Part shown: piece by piece, positions 1 to 7,961 of the stretch
How positions within the stretch are numbered: position 1 is the stretch's first letter
Layout of the letters: every line of letters begins with the position of its first letter
Origin: an uncultured Clostridia bacterium
Lineage (GTDB): Bacteria > Bacillota > Clostridia > Oscillospirales > Oscillospiraceae
Assembly: GCA_947649615.1 (NCBI GenBank)
Contig: CANSSG010000008.1
Coordinates: forward strand, 1-64,000
DNA length: 64,000 nt
Reading direction: 5' to 3'
Translations under genes and position numbers: made by a program
The notes under the pieces: generated by a model
What the model was told of the DNA's origin: nothing
Seen by the model: only the letters and a program-made list of their open reading frames with translations
The model's database searches: none

Positions 1-180
1 TCCCCTTCCCTCTACTTTATTTCGTCTATGTCCTTGACATGGGGTACACTTTACACACCCCTCAATGCCTTTTTATTTCTGTAGGGGGTGGGACCCTATT
101 GAGACGGCCCTTTTGAGACAATCTATACCGGCGTAAACTGGGGTGACATATATAAGCCACCTCCCCAGTTTTGCAAAGAA

Positions 181-217
181 GCGCGAACAGCCTTGCGGTT
201 GTTCGCGCCCCTTTTTT
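181..217 (+). terminator. Rho-independent terminator-like hairpin
   Basis: A GCGCGAAC stem with its complement (181-208) encloses a short loop and is followed by CCCC and a run of six T. No gene is visible upstream within the window, so it may end a transcript that begins outside it. Confidence 0.6.
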
Positions 218-220
218 CTC

Positions 221-280
221 TCGACTGGTTTCGACTGTATTCTCTGTTGAATTTTGGAGAATATGGTCGAAACCAGTCGA
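221..280. repeat. 60-bp near-perfect palindrome
   Basis: The 15-bp outer arms (221-235 and 266-280, TCGACTGGTTTCGAC and its complement) are perfect. A second inner stem (TATTCTC with GAGAATA) leaves a loop of about 11 bases. There is no T-tract, so it is not a simple terminator. It starts a few bases after the hairpin at 181-217. It could be a MITE, a recombination or attachment site, or a transposon end next to the recombinases downstream. Confidence 0.6.
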
Positions 281-557
281 TATTTTTTGCACAACTTTTC
301 GAGTACAAACAGATTATAGCCTATTACAGCGAAAATACAGATTTATTTTCTGCTTTTGGCAAATCATGCTACCTCATTCGCGCCCCGCCCCGGAAATCTG
401 AACCAGAACCTAATCCCATTCAGATTTTCGGAGACAAGAAAATGTCAAAAGTTGCACATCTAAAAATATTTCCAAACTTTTTTCAAAATCACCAAGTGAG
501 CCTTGGTGTATTCCTGTTAGGCTTATTTATAGGGCCGGAGAGGAAGGGGGTGAGTAC
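281..557. other. Intergenic, no gene recognised
   Basis: AT-rich stretch with no convincing ORF, RNA gene or strong promoter that I can support. The open frames across it lack ribosome binding sites and recognisable protein motifs. Confidence 0.5.
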
Positions 558-646
558 ATGGGCGTATACGAGCGCCGCCTGATGATCGTGGAAATGTTAT
601 CCGTTGCAAAGCAGATTACATACCATTCCATTCCAAAAAGCGGTTG
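558..646 (+). pseudogene. 5' fragment of a probable HTH regulator
   Basis: An ATG follows a purine-rich GGAAGGGGG site. The first 25 or so residues (MGVYERRLMIVEMLSVAKQ) look like the first helices of a DeoR/HTH_11-type DNA-binding domain often carried by mobile elements. The frame then runs straight into IS630 3' sequence, so only the extreme N-terminus survives. Family assignment rests on a short stretch and is tentative. Confidence 0.35.
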
Positions 647-817
647 CTTTTTGCTGCCCAAAATGCCGGGTGCAGACTTCTCTTTCTTCCACCCTACTCC
701 CCGGAACTCAATCCTATCGAACATTTCTGGGCTTGGCTGAAGCGCTTTTTGAGAAAAATCCTTCCCACTGTCTCTTCCTTTGATGATGCCCTTTCTACCG
801 CTTTTCAACTGTGGTGA
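647..817 (+). mobile_element. IS630-family transposase, 3' fragment (copy 1)
   Basis: Read in the correct frame, this encodes the end of an IS630-type DDE transposase: FLPPYSPELNPIEHFWAWLK, then a basic stretch and FDDALSTAFQLW with the stop at 815-817. The 5' part is missing; homology to the second copy (7200-7353) starts abruptly at the CTTTTTGCTG motif. It abuts the truncated recombinase at 824, so IS insertion or deletion probably removed the recombinase's N-terminus. Confidence 0.8.
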
Positions 818-823
818 CTGTAT

Positions 824-1496
824 GTGCCCTACATTTTTTCAGATGAAGAAATGGCGAGACTGTTCAGTATTGCGGACAGTGGAAAATCCTCCAAGGACAG
901 GCTCTCTAAAGCTCAATTTCCCCTACTTCTTCGCATTTTATATGGGTGTGGCTTGTGTTTGGGGGAAACACTTGCTTTACAGTTGCGAGATATTGACTTG
1001 GAAAGTGGTACACTTCTTATCCGGAATGGCAAGGGAGACAAGGATAGACTGGTGCCTATGGATAATTCTCTCACCAGTATTTTGAAGATGTACTGTGCCG
1101 CCCTACTTTTATAAACCGAGAGATGCATACCTATTTGAAAGCAATTATAAGGATGGCCGGAGAAATTGTGTCGGGCATCATCGCAGCCAAAGCTGGGCAA
1201 GGAGCAATTTCCGTAACATTTTGAAGCTGGCGGGCATTTCCATCCTTACAGAGAAAAATGAGCGCGGTGTATGTCCACATTGCTTAAGGCATACATTTGT
1301 GGACCATTCTTTGGCAAAGCAAAATGCACACGGTATAAGCAATTACCATGCGTTTCCCTTAATTTCCGTATATTTGGGCCATGAAGATTTAACAGAAACC
1401 CAGGATTATGTCCATTTGATAACAAATGAATGCAACGAGATCATTAAGAAGACCGCTGAAAAATATGGCAGCATATTCCCGGAGGTGCCCAAATGA
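824..1496 (+). pseudogene. Tyrosine recombinase, truncated and frameshifted
   Basis: The first piece (824 to about 1090) has the catalytic-domain entry of a phage-type integrase (ILYGCGLCLGETLALQLRDI, then NGKGDKDRLVPM). The arginine expected in the GLR motif region appears as GE. A frame change near 1090 leads to the second piece (1095-1496), which carries HCLRHTF and YLGHEDLTETQDYVH, the box II region and the position before the tyrosine. The N-terminal core-binding domain is absent. Its stop overlaps the start of the next recombinase (ATGA), a coupling typical of multi-recombinase elements (Tn554-like or recombinases-in-trio). Non-functional as it stands. Confidence 0.8.
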
Positions 1497-2524
1497 AAGA
1501 AAAGATTTTTCTAAATCAATTAGGAGATTATTTCGATGTATATCTCCCCAATGTCCGCAGGGCGAGCAGCAACACAATAGCCGCATATAGCTATTCTTTT
1601 TCTATCTTTTTTGAATTTCTGTATGAGGAAAAAGGGATCCCACATTCTTCTGTTACCTACAAACTCCTGACACCTGCGCTCTTTGACGAATTTATTCTGT
1701 GGATGACAAATGCCCGAAAGTATTCTGCAACCTCAGTACGACAAAGGATGACCGCACTGACATCTTTCCTGAAGTATGTCTCCCAGCGGAAAATGGATGC
1801 CCTTAGAGCGTATACATCAGTGATGGCTGCGGAGCGCCCAACTGCCCCGCAGGAAGAGTTCCCTTATTTTACGATTGATGAAATAATAATCAGCCTTTCC
1901 TTGCCAGATCCCCAGAAATATCTTGGCATGCGGGATCTCATATTCCTGTCAATTCTGTATGATTCGGCTGCACGTGCGCAGGAAATGTGCAACCTGCGGG
2001 TTGGAGATATCCGATTCGGTACCCCGGTTAAGCTGAAAATTCACGGGAAGGGCAAAAAGGAACGCGAAGTTCCTATTTCCGAAGGCGTTGCATCTCTGCT
2101 AAATTATTATCTAAAACAACGTGGGTTGACCAGAAAGGACAAGGAAAAATACCTTTTCTTAAGCCAGACTGATGAACAGATGACAACAGCTTACGTTCGC
2201 AGCATCGTGAAAAAGTATGTTGGTCTTGCCCGAGAAATGCATCCTGATCTCTTTATGAAAACCAACTATTCCCCACACAGCTTTAGGCACAGCAAAGCGG
2301 TGCATATGGTTGAAGCAGGAATTGATCTCATATGCATTCGTAATTTTCTGGGGCATGAGCACATCGGCACGACTGAAATTTATGCTCGCGTGGGGCAGGA
2401 GTCAGTGACCAAGGCGTTGACGGACAGAAAAATTCCAAAGGTTTCCGTCTCTGCCCCTGAATACAAGCCAGGTGGATGCAATCTTCCTGACTTCATCAAA
2501 AGAGCAAGAAGAAATAATATATGA
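1493..2524 (+). CDS. Tyrosine recombinase / site-specific integrase
   Basis: 343 residues, full length for a phage integrase-family recombinase that cuts and rejoins DNA through a 3'-phosphotyrosine. The N-terminal SAM-like core-binding domain covers about residues 1-105 and the catalytic domain 120-310. The catalytic set is visible: Arg in DSAARAQEM, Lys in HGKGKKEREV, HSFRHS, GHEHIGTTEIYAR with the nucleophilic Tyr. The start ATG overlaps the stop of the upstream broken recombinase and has a GGAGG site inside it. It is the only intact recombinase of what was probably a two- or three-recombinase module. Lower GC than the chromosomal genes to the right, consistent with transfer. Confidence 0.9.
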   Translation: MKEKIFLNQLGDYFDVYLPNVRRASSNTIAAYSYSFSIFFEFLYEEKGIPHSSVTYKLLTPALFDEFILWMTNARKYSATSVRQRMTALTSFLKYVSQRKMDALRAYTSVMAAERPTAPQEEFPYFTIDEIIISLSLPDPQKYLGMRDLIFLSILYDSAARAQEMCNLRVGDIRFGTPVKLKIHGKGKKEREVPISEGVASLLNYYLKQRGLTRKDKEKYLFLSQTDEQMTTAYVRSIVKKYVGLAREMHPDLFMKTNYSPHSFRHSKAVHMVEAGIDLICIRNFLGHEHIGTTEIYARVGQESVTKALTDRKIPKVSVSAPEYKPGGCNLPDFIKRARRNNI

Positions 2525-2566
2525 GCAACTTTTGCCCACAACCCACTATTTATGGGGGGATTTACA

Positions 2567-2656
2567 ATGGCAACTCAAAATTCAGACTTAAGCACATATC
2601 ATGGCTTATGTGATTCATCAGATAAGCCGTGGTTCTCAAAGAGAATGGCCGGCTGA
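2567..2656 (+). other. Short ORF start after recombinase, probably truncated
   Basis: An ATG follows GGGGGGA at good spacing and opens a 29-codon frame (begins MATQNSDLSTYHGLCDSS). It runs into the phage-type block on the opposite strand near 2630 and stops. It may be the 5' end of a third gene of the recombinase element that was cut off by a deletion. No family can be assigned. Confidence 0.25.
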
Positions 2657-3387
2657 TGCCCATGCTCCTGGGCGCGGAGGGTTCCGGTTACATCCTCTGA
2701 ACAGTTCATGACACTGCCGCCCTGATCGTTCAGACACAAGACGGATGGCATCATGCCGCCGCTCTGGCTTCCCTTCAGCGTAGGTGAGATTTCCTCCTGA
2801 TACCCGATGCTTCCAGCCTTGCTCCCAGCGTTTGCAGAGAACCCGGCGGTGTAAACCAACCCTCCGGGATTCCTTCCGCCGCCGCCGTCCGCGCTGGCTA
2901 ATGTGGGCGCTGTACCCTCCGGCAGAAAAACGCGGGATTGCTGGGTATCCCAGGGATTCATGCAGTTTGCGATAAACGTCTGCTGCTTCATTCCCGACTG
3001 GGAGCACAACGTGCCAGAGCGATCCGGCAGTTCCTGTACCTCATTGCTTTGATTGGCATAAAAAGCTATCAGCAGATGTGCCGCGCCCTGCTGATCCATC
3101 GCCGCTCGCAGCAGGTCAGATACCGCCACGCCAGGGGGAGACCGGATCATTCCAGCCTGAAGCTTCAGAGCCAGTTCCAGTTGGGGCGGCAGGGGTTTCC
3201 CCCTCTCCTTCGCCCGGCGCAGGATACCCCGGCAGGCAGTCCTGCTCAAATAGTATTTGGATGGGGCTGAAGCCTGCAAAATCTGTGCCAGCGAAGCATC
3301 TACGGCGCCTTTGTGGCACGTCGAAGTATTCAGCGGACCATGTTGCCCAAGCCACGCAGGATCGTACTCCCAGTACGGCCCCAGCAT
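2599..3387 (-). CDS. Phage/ICE-type protein associated with cytosine methyltransferases, 3' truncated
   Basis: 262 codons. The N-terminal part (LSRTACRGILRRAKERGKPL) matches my memory of a segment in phage and conjugative-element proteins annotated as, or next to, DNA cytosine-5 methyltransferases. The rest is low-complexity, Gly/Ser-rich, with repeated PTL and GTLRAQEHGHQP phrases. None of the methyltransferase catalytic motifs (PCQ, ENV) is present, so no enzymatic role is claimed. The last eight or so codons lie in DNA belonging to the recombinase side, so the natural C-terminus seems lost at a junction near 2630. The start overlaps the upstream 83-codon ORF. Confidence 0.5.
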   Translation of the reverse strand: MLGPYWEYDPAWLGQHGPLNTSTCHKGAVDASLAQILQASAPSKYYLSRTACRGILRRAKERGKPLPPQLELALKLQAGMIRSPPGVAVSDLLRAAMDQQGAAHLLIAFYANQSNEVQELPDRSGTLCSQSGMKQQTFIANCMNPWDTQQSRVFLPEGTAPTLASADGGGGRNPGGLVYTAGFSANAGSKAGSIGYQEEISPTLKGSQSGGMMPSVLCLNDQGGSVMNCSEDVTGTLRAQEHGHQPAILFENHGLSDESHKP

Positions 3388-3581
3388 ATTCCCAGCGCCC
3401 GGACCGTGTTGTCATAGTTCGGTTCAAACACACACCGCTGGTCATTAAAAGTTGTGACCGCCTCCCTGGCTTCCGCTTCGGAATCGAAGGCCAGGGGGCG
3501 GCCATACCTGTCGCACCGCCACCGGACGGTCCGCCCCCACGGGGAGTCGGGGCGGGTGGCGGCTATGACGCCATATTTCAT
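3330..3581 (-). CDS. Small phage-type hypothetical protein
   Basis: 83 codons preceded by an AGGAGGG site. Hydrophilic, with RYGRPLAFDSEAEAREAV near the centre, the type of small protein found in phage and ICE modules. I do not recognise a family. It overlaps the next gene by 58 bp in another frame, which may be natural coupling or a frameshift. Confidence 0.4.
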   Translation of the reverse strand: MKYGVIAATRPDSPWGRTVRWRCDRYGRPLAFDSEAEAREAVTTFNDQRCVFEPNYDNTVRALGICWGRTGSTILRGLGNMVR

Positions 3582-3601
3582 TGTCTGCCCTCCTAAAAGC
3601 T

Positions 3602-3626
3602 TAGGACCGCCTGATAGGCGGTCCTA
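3602..3626 (-). terminator. Hairpin terminator after the putative immunity gene
   Basis: Perfect 10-bp stem TAGGACCGCC/GGCGGTCCTA with a 5-base loop, directly downstream of the stop at 3629 on the minus strand and followed by AAGCTTTT in that direction. Confidence 0.65.
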
Positions 3627-3628
3627 GC

Positions 3629-4192
3629 TCAAATGTATGTGTAAAGTTTTGAGGAATAAATATCACAAAACACTTTCAAATTTTCTATCAAGGTGCTTTG
3701 CGCATATTCTTTAGTGTGCGAAATTGTCCACACTCCGTGGGTATCATCCCCAATAAGCGCAAAATCAGCTCCCTTTTTTATTGGCCTACTATCGTTTTCG
3801 CAGAGTGTTTCAAGTCGGGGATTATTTGCTTTGATTGCATAATAATCCGCACAGATACCTGTTATTCCGTCTAATCTCCCTTCTAGAACCACTCTGTTTC
3901 TTTGCGACACAGTCTCTAAGTCTCTTGCTAAAAAGGAAAATTTTTGTGTCAACCATTGGGAACTACGGGTTTCGCAAGACAAAAATTTGATGCTTTTTTT
4001 ATCCTTCCAGTGTGCTAAGTCAATCATTTCCTCCCAAGCAAAAGCACGTATCCCCTCAACATAAATCTGTACATAAAAGGCATATCCCTCCATCCTGCGC
4101 ATCAGCCTATTGGCTAACAACTGGGTTTGCAGGAAAAAGGCATAATCAGGATTAGGAAAATGTCCATCCTCATAAAGAAAATAATAGGACAT
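3629..4192 (-). CDS. Hypothetical protein, possible immunity protein
   Basis: 187 residues from the ATG at 4192, which has GAAGGGA just upstream; a longer open frame to 4393 only shadows the preceding gene. Begins MSYYFLYEDGHFPNP and is acidic and soluble, with no membrane segment or signal peptide. No family recognised. It follows on the same strand, about 100 bp after, the remnant of a secreted toxin-like protein, and ends at a terminator. That is the usual place for an immunity gene of a polymorphic toxin, but this is inference from position only. Low GC compared with the chromosomal genes. Confidence 0.5.
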   Translation of the reverse strand: MSYYFLYEDGHFPNPDYAFFLQTQLLANRLMRRMEGYAFYVQIYVEGIRAFAWEEMIDLAHWKDKKSIKFLSCETRSSQWLTQKFSFLARDLETVSQRNRVVLEGRLDGITGICADYYAIKANNPRLETLCENDSRPIKKGADFALIGDDTHGVWTISHTKEYAQSTLIENLKVFCDIYSSKLYTYI

Positions 4193-4292
4193 TTTCCCTT
4201 CGCAAGCCGAATATTCCCTAAATGGACCTGGCCGCAATGCGTAAGCGGGCGGATGCTGACAGCAGGCATTCTTGATTCTCTTGTGCAAAAAA

Positions 4293-4740
4293 TCACTCCC
4301 AAATGTTTGATATATCGACGATCCATTCGCCAAACGCACTGCCGCCAATGGAACCGGCAATTCCCAGTACAAGACTACCCACAACACCTCCAACTAATGT
4401 ACCCGGACCTGGGAAAATTGCACTTCCAATCATCGCTCCAGCGTATGCCCCTGCCTTTGCCACTATAGCACCTCCACTCCAGCTTCCAATAATGCTTGCG
4501 CCAGTTTGTGCCGTTGGCAAACATTTGGGAATAAGTCTGCCCCTGCTTTGTTATTTTAGGCTTGACATGTATTCCCGTATGTGCCGATTGCAAAGGATCA
4601 ACATAAGTCAGTATTGGAAATGAACCATGGAGCAATTCATTTATCAAGAAATTATATGCGCCACTGGTTTTCTCCCCGTAGACTCCGTCCTCTGTCAGTG
4701 TATCAGATCCCGGAATTTTATTCAAGGCCTTTTGTAGCGC
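4293..4740 (-). pseudogene. Peptidoglycan-binding/glycine-zipper toxin-like protein, frameshifted remnant
   Basis: The 5' piece (4740 to about 4510) reads NVLALQKALN...LTEDGVYGEKTSGAYNFLI, a peptidoglycan-binding-like repeat. After ANGTN the frame breaks, and the adjacent frame carries on as a Gly/Ala-rich glycine-zipper tail (GAYAGAMIGSAIFPGPGTLV, then IAGSIGGSAFGEWIVDI) ending at 4293. The two halves are colinear but shifted, so an internal deletion or frameshift has joined the N-terminal and C-terminal parts. The upstream end is fused to an ICE-type gene near 4760. Comparable proteins in gut Clostridia are, from memory, secreted multi-domain toxins; the toxic part is missing here. Confidence 0.5.
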
Positions 4741-5270
4741 CAGCACATTGCTGCTGGAAATTTCCGGATACCAGCACAAGGATGGGCATACCTGCCAAAC
4801 AGCCGCTCAAACTCCTGGCGGTCAGGTGCAGCCATTCCGCTGGTACTGTAGGAGCTGCGGTATCCGTACAGATAGCTGGTCCCTGTTTTGAAGGTCAGAT
4901 ATTCTCCGTCCTTCTCAACGGTAACAGTCACCTTCTTTGCGCCGCAGTCCTTAAGCGCGTCCGTGATGCCCTTCATCCGATGGATGGCGCTGACGGTATC
5001 CTGTGCCAATACCTGATATTCCTCCATCAGCGCATCGTTCTTCAGGAATTGCAGGAGGAATTTCTCCTGGTTGGTTTTGATATGCATCTCCGTCTCTGTC
5101 TGGATGAATCCATCCGGGTCCTGGCGCCATGCCAGAAAGGCTGTCTCCGGCAGTGTGTCCATCGCGTAGCCGCTGCGGAACAGCCCGTCCGGTATCTTGC
5201 CACTGAAGAACCGTTCAATGGTCTCCTCCCTTGCGCCACGCTCCCGGTAGTATTGGATATCCTGCTTCAT
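4722..5270 (-). CDS. ICE-type accessory protein, C-terminus replaced
   Basis: 182 residues from the ATG at 5270, which overlaps the preceding stop as ATGA. Contains HIKTNQEKFLLQFL and KKVTVTVEKDGEYLTFKT, then SYYSTSGMAAPDRQEFERLF, a block I recall from cargo proteins of conjugative elements in gut Clostridia, of unknown function. After FERLFGRY the sequence loses resemblance and runs into the toxin-like remnant, so the natural C-terminus was probably removed by a deletion near 4770. No catalytic motif visible. Confidence 0.5.
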   Translation of the reverse strand: MKQDIQYYRERGAREETIERFFSGKIPDGLFRSGYAMDTLPETAFLAWRQDPDGFIQTETEMHIKTNQEKFLLQFLKNDALMEEYQVLAQDTVSAIHRMKGITDALKDCGAKKVTVTVEKDGEYLTFKTGTSYLYGYRSSYSTSGMAAPDRQEFERLFGRYAHPCAGIRKFPAAMCWRYKRP

Positions 5271-5668
5271 ACGCCAATCGGTGACCTCTCCCACATCCGG
5301 TCGTTGGCAATGGTATCCTCCACACGCCGGTTGATCCTGCCGCTGATCGTTTCGGCCATAGATGGACCAACTTCTGATACGAGGGGGAACTTCCCGCTGG
5401 TGAAGATATCCAGCGAATCCTTTGCCAGATACAGGGCCCTGTGTTCTGTGTCGTATATGCCGCAGAACAGCAGGCTGCTCTCCCAGGAGACGCCGGTATC
5501 CTGTGTGGAAGATATCCGGTACAGGTAGTTCACGGACAGCATCTTTTCAAGGCAGGAGAACGTGACCAGATCTTTCCCGCTCTGACAGACCGTAAAGGGA
5601 CCGTGCCCGACATCCAGCCAACGCAGGAACTCATCACGGACGGCATTGCCAGGGAACAGATCTTTCAT
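5267..5668 (-). CDS. ICE-type hypothetical protein
   Basis: 133 residues, starting MKDLFPGNAVRDEFLRWL at 5668 where its ATG shares a base with the stop of the upstream gene (TGATG). Its own stop overlaps the next start (ATGA). This tight coupling shows an original three-gene operon. Soluble, mixed alpha/beta composition, family not recognised. Confidence 0.5.
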   Translation of the reverse strand: MKDLFPGNAVRDEFLRWLDVGHGPFTVCQSGKDLVTFSCLEKMLSVNYLYRISSTQDTGVSWESSLLFCGIYDTEHRALYLAKDSLDIFTSGKFPLVSEVGPSMAETISGRINRRVEDTIANDRMWERSPIGV

Positions 5669-6465
5669 CAGCTCATACCCTCCATCGTCATGCCTTCTCT
5701 GGATGCCTGTGCGTCCATCGCCAGTTTCTGCTGGTTCAGATCGTAGCAGTAGAGGTAGCAGTGATCGCTCCGGTCGGTCGTGCATCGCAGGCAGAAACGG
5801 TAATTCTCCGTTTCTGCTACGAACCCAACGTGATCCTGCCCGATCTCGCCCTCCGGATACCCGTAACACCACCGGTGCATGGCGGTCTCGCTTTGCAGCG
5901 GACCCCGGACCCGTAGCTCGTCCACAAACTCCTGAAAGACCGCCTTGAACTCCGGCGTGTTGAACCGGTCGTCATTGTGGGGCCACCAGGAGTGATGGAG
6001 CCTGCCGCTGGCAAAATCGATCCGCAGATGTCCTACGGTGGCTTCCTCCACATCCCGTTCCGGCTCTACCTGGGAATAGAACAGCCCCGTCTCCTGGTGG
6101 GAAGCGGGACGCAGAATGAATTTCCGAGGGTCAGCAGGACACTTAAGCTGGTGTTTCTCGCAAAAACCCGCCAGATCCAGCAGCTCTTCGTGCAGCGAGA
6201 AGCTGTTTCTGATCTGGCGGGTCAGGGTGGTGTCCCGCTTCAGCGGGACGGGGGAGAGAACCGTTCCGGTACGGCCCCACACTGTTTTGTCTGCCAGGAT
6301 GGCAGGCTTGCCCAGATTCCGGTCGGTCCCGGACAGGTCGTAGCAGTGCCATCCCTCCGGGACAGCCTCCCGCTGGACCTGCTTTTAGGTATAGAGTACC
6401 GGCTTGCCGAACAGCTCCGCGCTTTGGAATTGGCCTTCGTAAATGTTGCAGCGCAATGGTTTCAC
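5668..6465 (-). pseudogene. ICE-type protein interrupted by one in-frame stop
   Basis: Probable start is the GTG at 6465 after GAAGGGAGT (begins MKPLRCNIYEGQFQSAELFG). The frame is open except for a single TAA at 6385-6387 and then continues in the same frame (VPEGWHCYDLSGTDRN...) to 5668, 266 codons in all. The two halves together resemble proteins I recall from conjugative elements in gut Clostridia. The middle contains WCYGYPEGEIGQDHVGFVAE and the end YCYDLNQQKL. Function unknown. It heads the coupled operon with the next two genes. An alternative reading is translation from an internal ATG at 6282. Confidence 0.6.
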
Positions 6466-6526
6466 ACTCCCTTCGTTTGGCAGCCAACATACATACCACA
6501 TTACACCCGCGAAAGCAACAGGATTT

Positions 6527-6702
6527 TTATTGCATCTGCATCCCCGGCTCCTGCCGGGACTGTTCTGCAGATTGCAAGTACATTTCTTCGTCCAGAGCCG
6601 CCCAATAGGTTCGATCACTTCTCTGGTAGATAGCCCCATACAACGGCACAAGGTCAGGATGCCTTTCCGCAATATAATCTAGATAGTGTCTACATGAGTT
6701 AA
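6527..6702 (-). pseudogene. C-terminal fragment of another ICE-type gene
   Basis: The reading frame ending at 6527 contains HYLDYIAERHPDLVPLYGAI and TYWAALDEEM, which looks like the tail of an ICE cargo protein. Its 5' part is missing: the frame continues into the left flank of the IS630 remnant, where it loses protein-like character. The upper boundary is approximate. Confidence 0.4.
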
Positions 6703-6821
6703 GCGCGAAAAGCAGCCCAGATGGCGATACAACGGACGTGTACCGCTCCAAGACCGTCCATGGGGGAATGGCTATAATAAAAGCGGTTGAAAAACGGTAG
6801 GGCAACAAGTGGAATAAGAAC

Positions 6822-7351
6822 ATGAGCTATTCAAAAAGATATAGGGAACACACAATGGAATACCGACAAGCAGAGCACAGCTTGGAAGCAGCATTCGAGA
6901 CGCATTGCGGCGGCATAAGATTACAAAGAAAAAAGACGACCAGCTATCAGGAACAGGACAGGCAAAAAGCCGCGGCATATCAGGAAGAGATCAAAGATAT
7001 ACCGCTGGAAAAGGTCGCTTATGTGGATGAAAGCGGTATAGATACATACTTGTATCGGGAATATGGGTATGCGCTACGGGTTCATCAGGTGTTTGGATAG
7101 GTTCGTGGACGAAAGTATCAGCGCTGTGGCATTGTCGCCGCTCAGATAGGTGACAGAATTCTTGCGCCATTTCAGTATAACGGGACGATGGACAGCAGGC
7201 TTTTTGCTGTCCAAAATGCCGGGTGCAGACTTCTCTTCCTTCCACCCTACTCCCCATCGGGGCTTGGCTTAAAGTACATTTTGAGGAAAACCCTTCCCTT
7301 TCTGCCACTTCCTTTGATGATGCCCCTTCTACCGCTTTTCAACTGTGGTGA
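6822..7351 (+). mobile_element. IS630-family transposase, internally deleted (copy 2)
   Basis: Starts with MSYSKRYREHTMEYRQAEHS, the usual IS630 transposase N-terminus, but the HTH region is deleted. Then come KVAYVDESGIDTYLYREYGY (first DDE aspartate), a TAG at 7098-7100, and in frame VRGRKYQRCGIVAAQ, QYNGTMDSRLFA, AGCRLLFLPPYSP. A second deletion removes the segment between two SRLFA-coding repeats, and a third damages the NPIEHFW region. The stop TGA is at 7349-7351. It cannot encode a working transposase. Confidence 0.8.
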
Positions 7352-7936
7352 CTACACAAGCCTTTTCCGCTCCTCCATCGCCCGGAGGGCTTGGCGGGTA
7401 TCCGCGTCCTCCAGTTCCCAGGCGGGGACTTCATAAAGCAGAAGGTCCTCCTCATGCCGCCGTATGACGCTGCTGCCACCCCGGTCTTCCCGCAGGGCCA
7501 GCAGCTCGGGGAAATACGCCGCCGGGAAAATGCAGGGGTTCCCCCTTACGCCGTCGTGGCCCGCGCCTACCAATTTGTCCGGATGGGCGCGGAACAGCTC
7601 CACTGCGCCCGCTACGGACTCCCGGCGGAGCATGGGCTGGTCGGAGACCATGAACAGTGCGCCGCCGCAGTCCTCCAAGGCTTCCAGCCCCAGGCGGATG
7701 GTGTGGCTGATGCCCCAGTCCGGGTGGGGGTTCCGTACCGGCTGGAAGCCGAACGCCGCCGCCATTTCTTCTACTTCCGGGTACTGGGTCACGACAGCCA
7801 CCTGGTCTACCGCTTCCGGCGGCACCGCTTCCAGGGCGCGGCGGATTAAGCTCTTGCCGTCGAACAGCGCGGCCAGCTTATTCTCCCCGAAACGCCGCGC
7901 GTCTCCCGCCGCCATCACTACACAGCCAATTTTCAT
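7352..7936 (-). CDS. mocA: Molybdenum cofactor nucleotidyltransferase (MocA/MobA-like)
   Basis: 194 residues, normal length for the NTP_transf_3 family that adds CMP (or GMP) to molybdopterin for molybdenum hydroxylases. N-terminal signature VVMAAGDARRFGENK binds the nucleotide; SDQPML holds the metal-binding Asp; GNPCIFP follows. It lies divergent from the xanthine dehydrogenase operon, the enzyme class needing this cofactor. The last codons (RLV, stop TAG at 7352-7354) abut the end of the IS630 remnant, so the final residues or stop codon may come from the insertion. Confidence 0.8.
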   Translation of the reverse strand: MKIGCVVMAAGDARRFGENKLAALFDGKSLIRRALEAVPPEAVDQVAVVTQYPEVEEMAAAFGFQPVRNPHPDWGISHTIRLGLEALEDCGGALFMVSDQPMLRRESVAGAVELFRAHPDKLVGAGHDGVRGNPCIFPAAYFPELLALREDRGGSSVIRRHEEDLLLYEVPAWELEDADTRQALRAMEERKRLV

Positions 7937-7961
7937 GTCAGATCACACCCCTTTTCACAGT

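Noticed and set aside
62-308. Three overlapping minus-strand frames of 61-76 codons
   Set aside because: They cross the terminator and the palindrome, lack ribosome sites and have no protein-like composition.
3077-3600. Plus-strand 172-codon frame opposite the phage-type genes
   Set aside because: No start signal, Pro/Gly-rich composition; the minus-strand genes have ribosome sites and recognisable segments.
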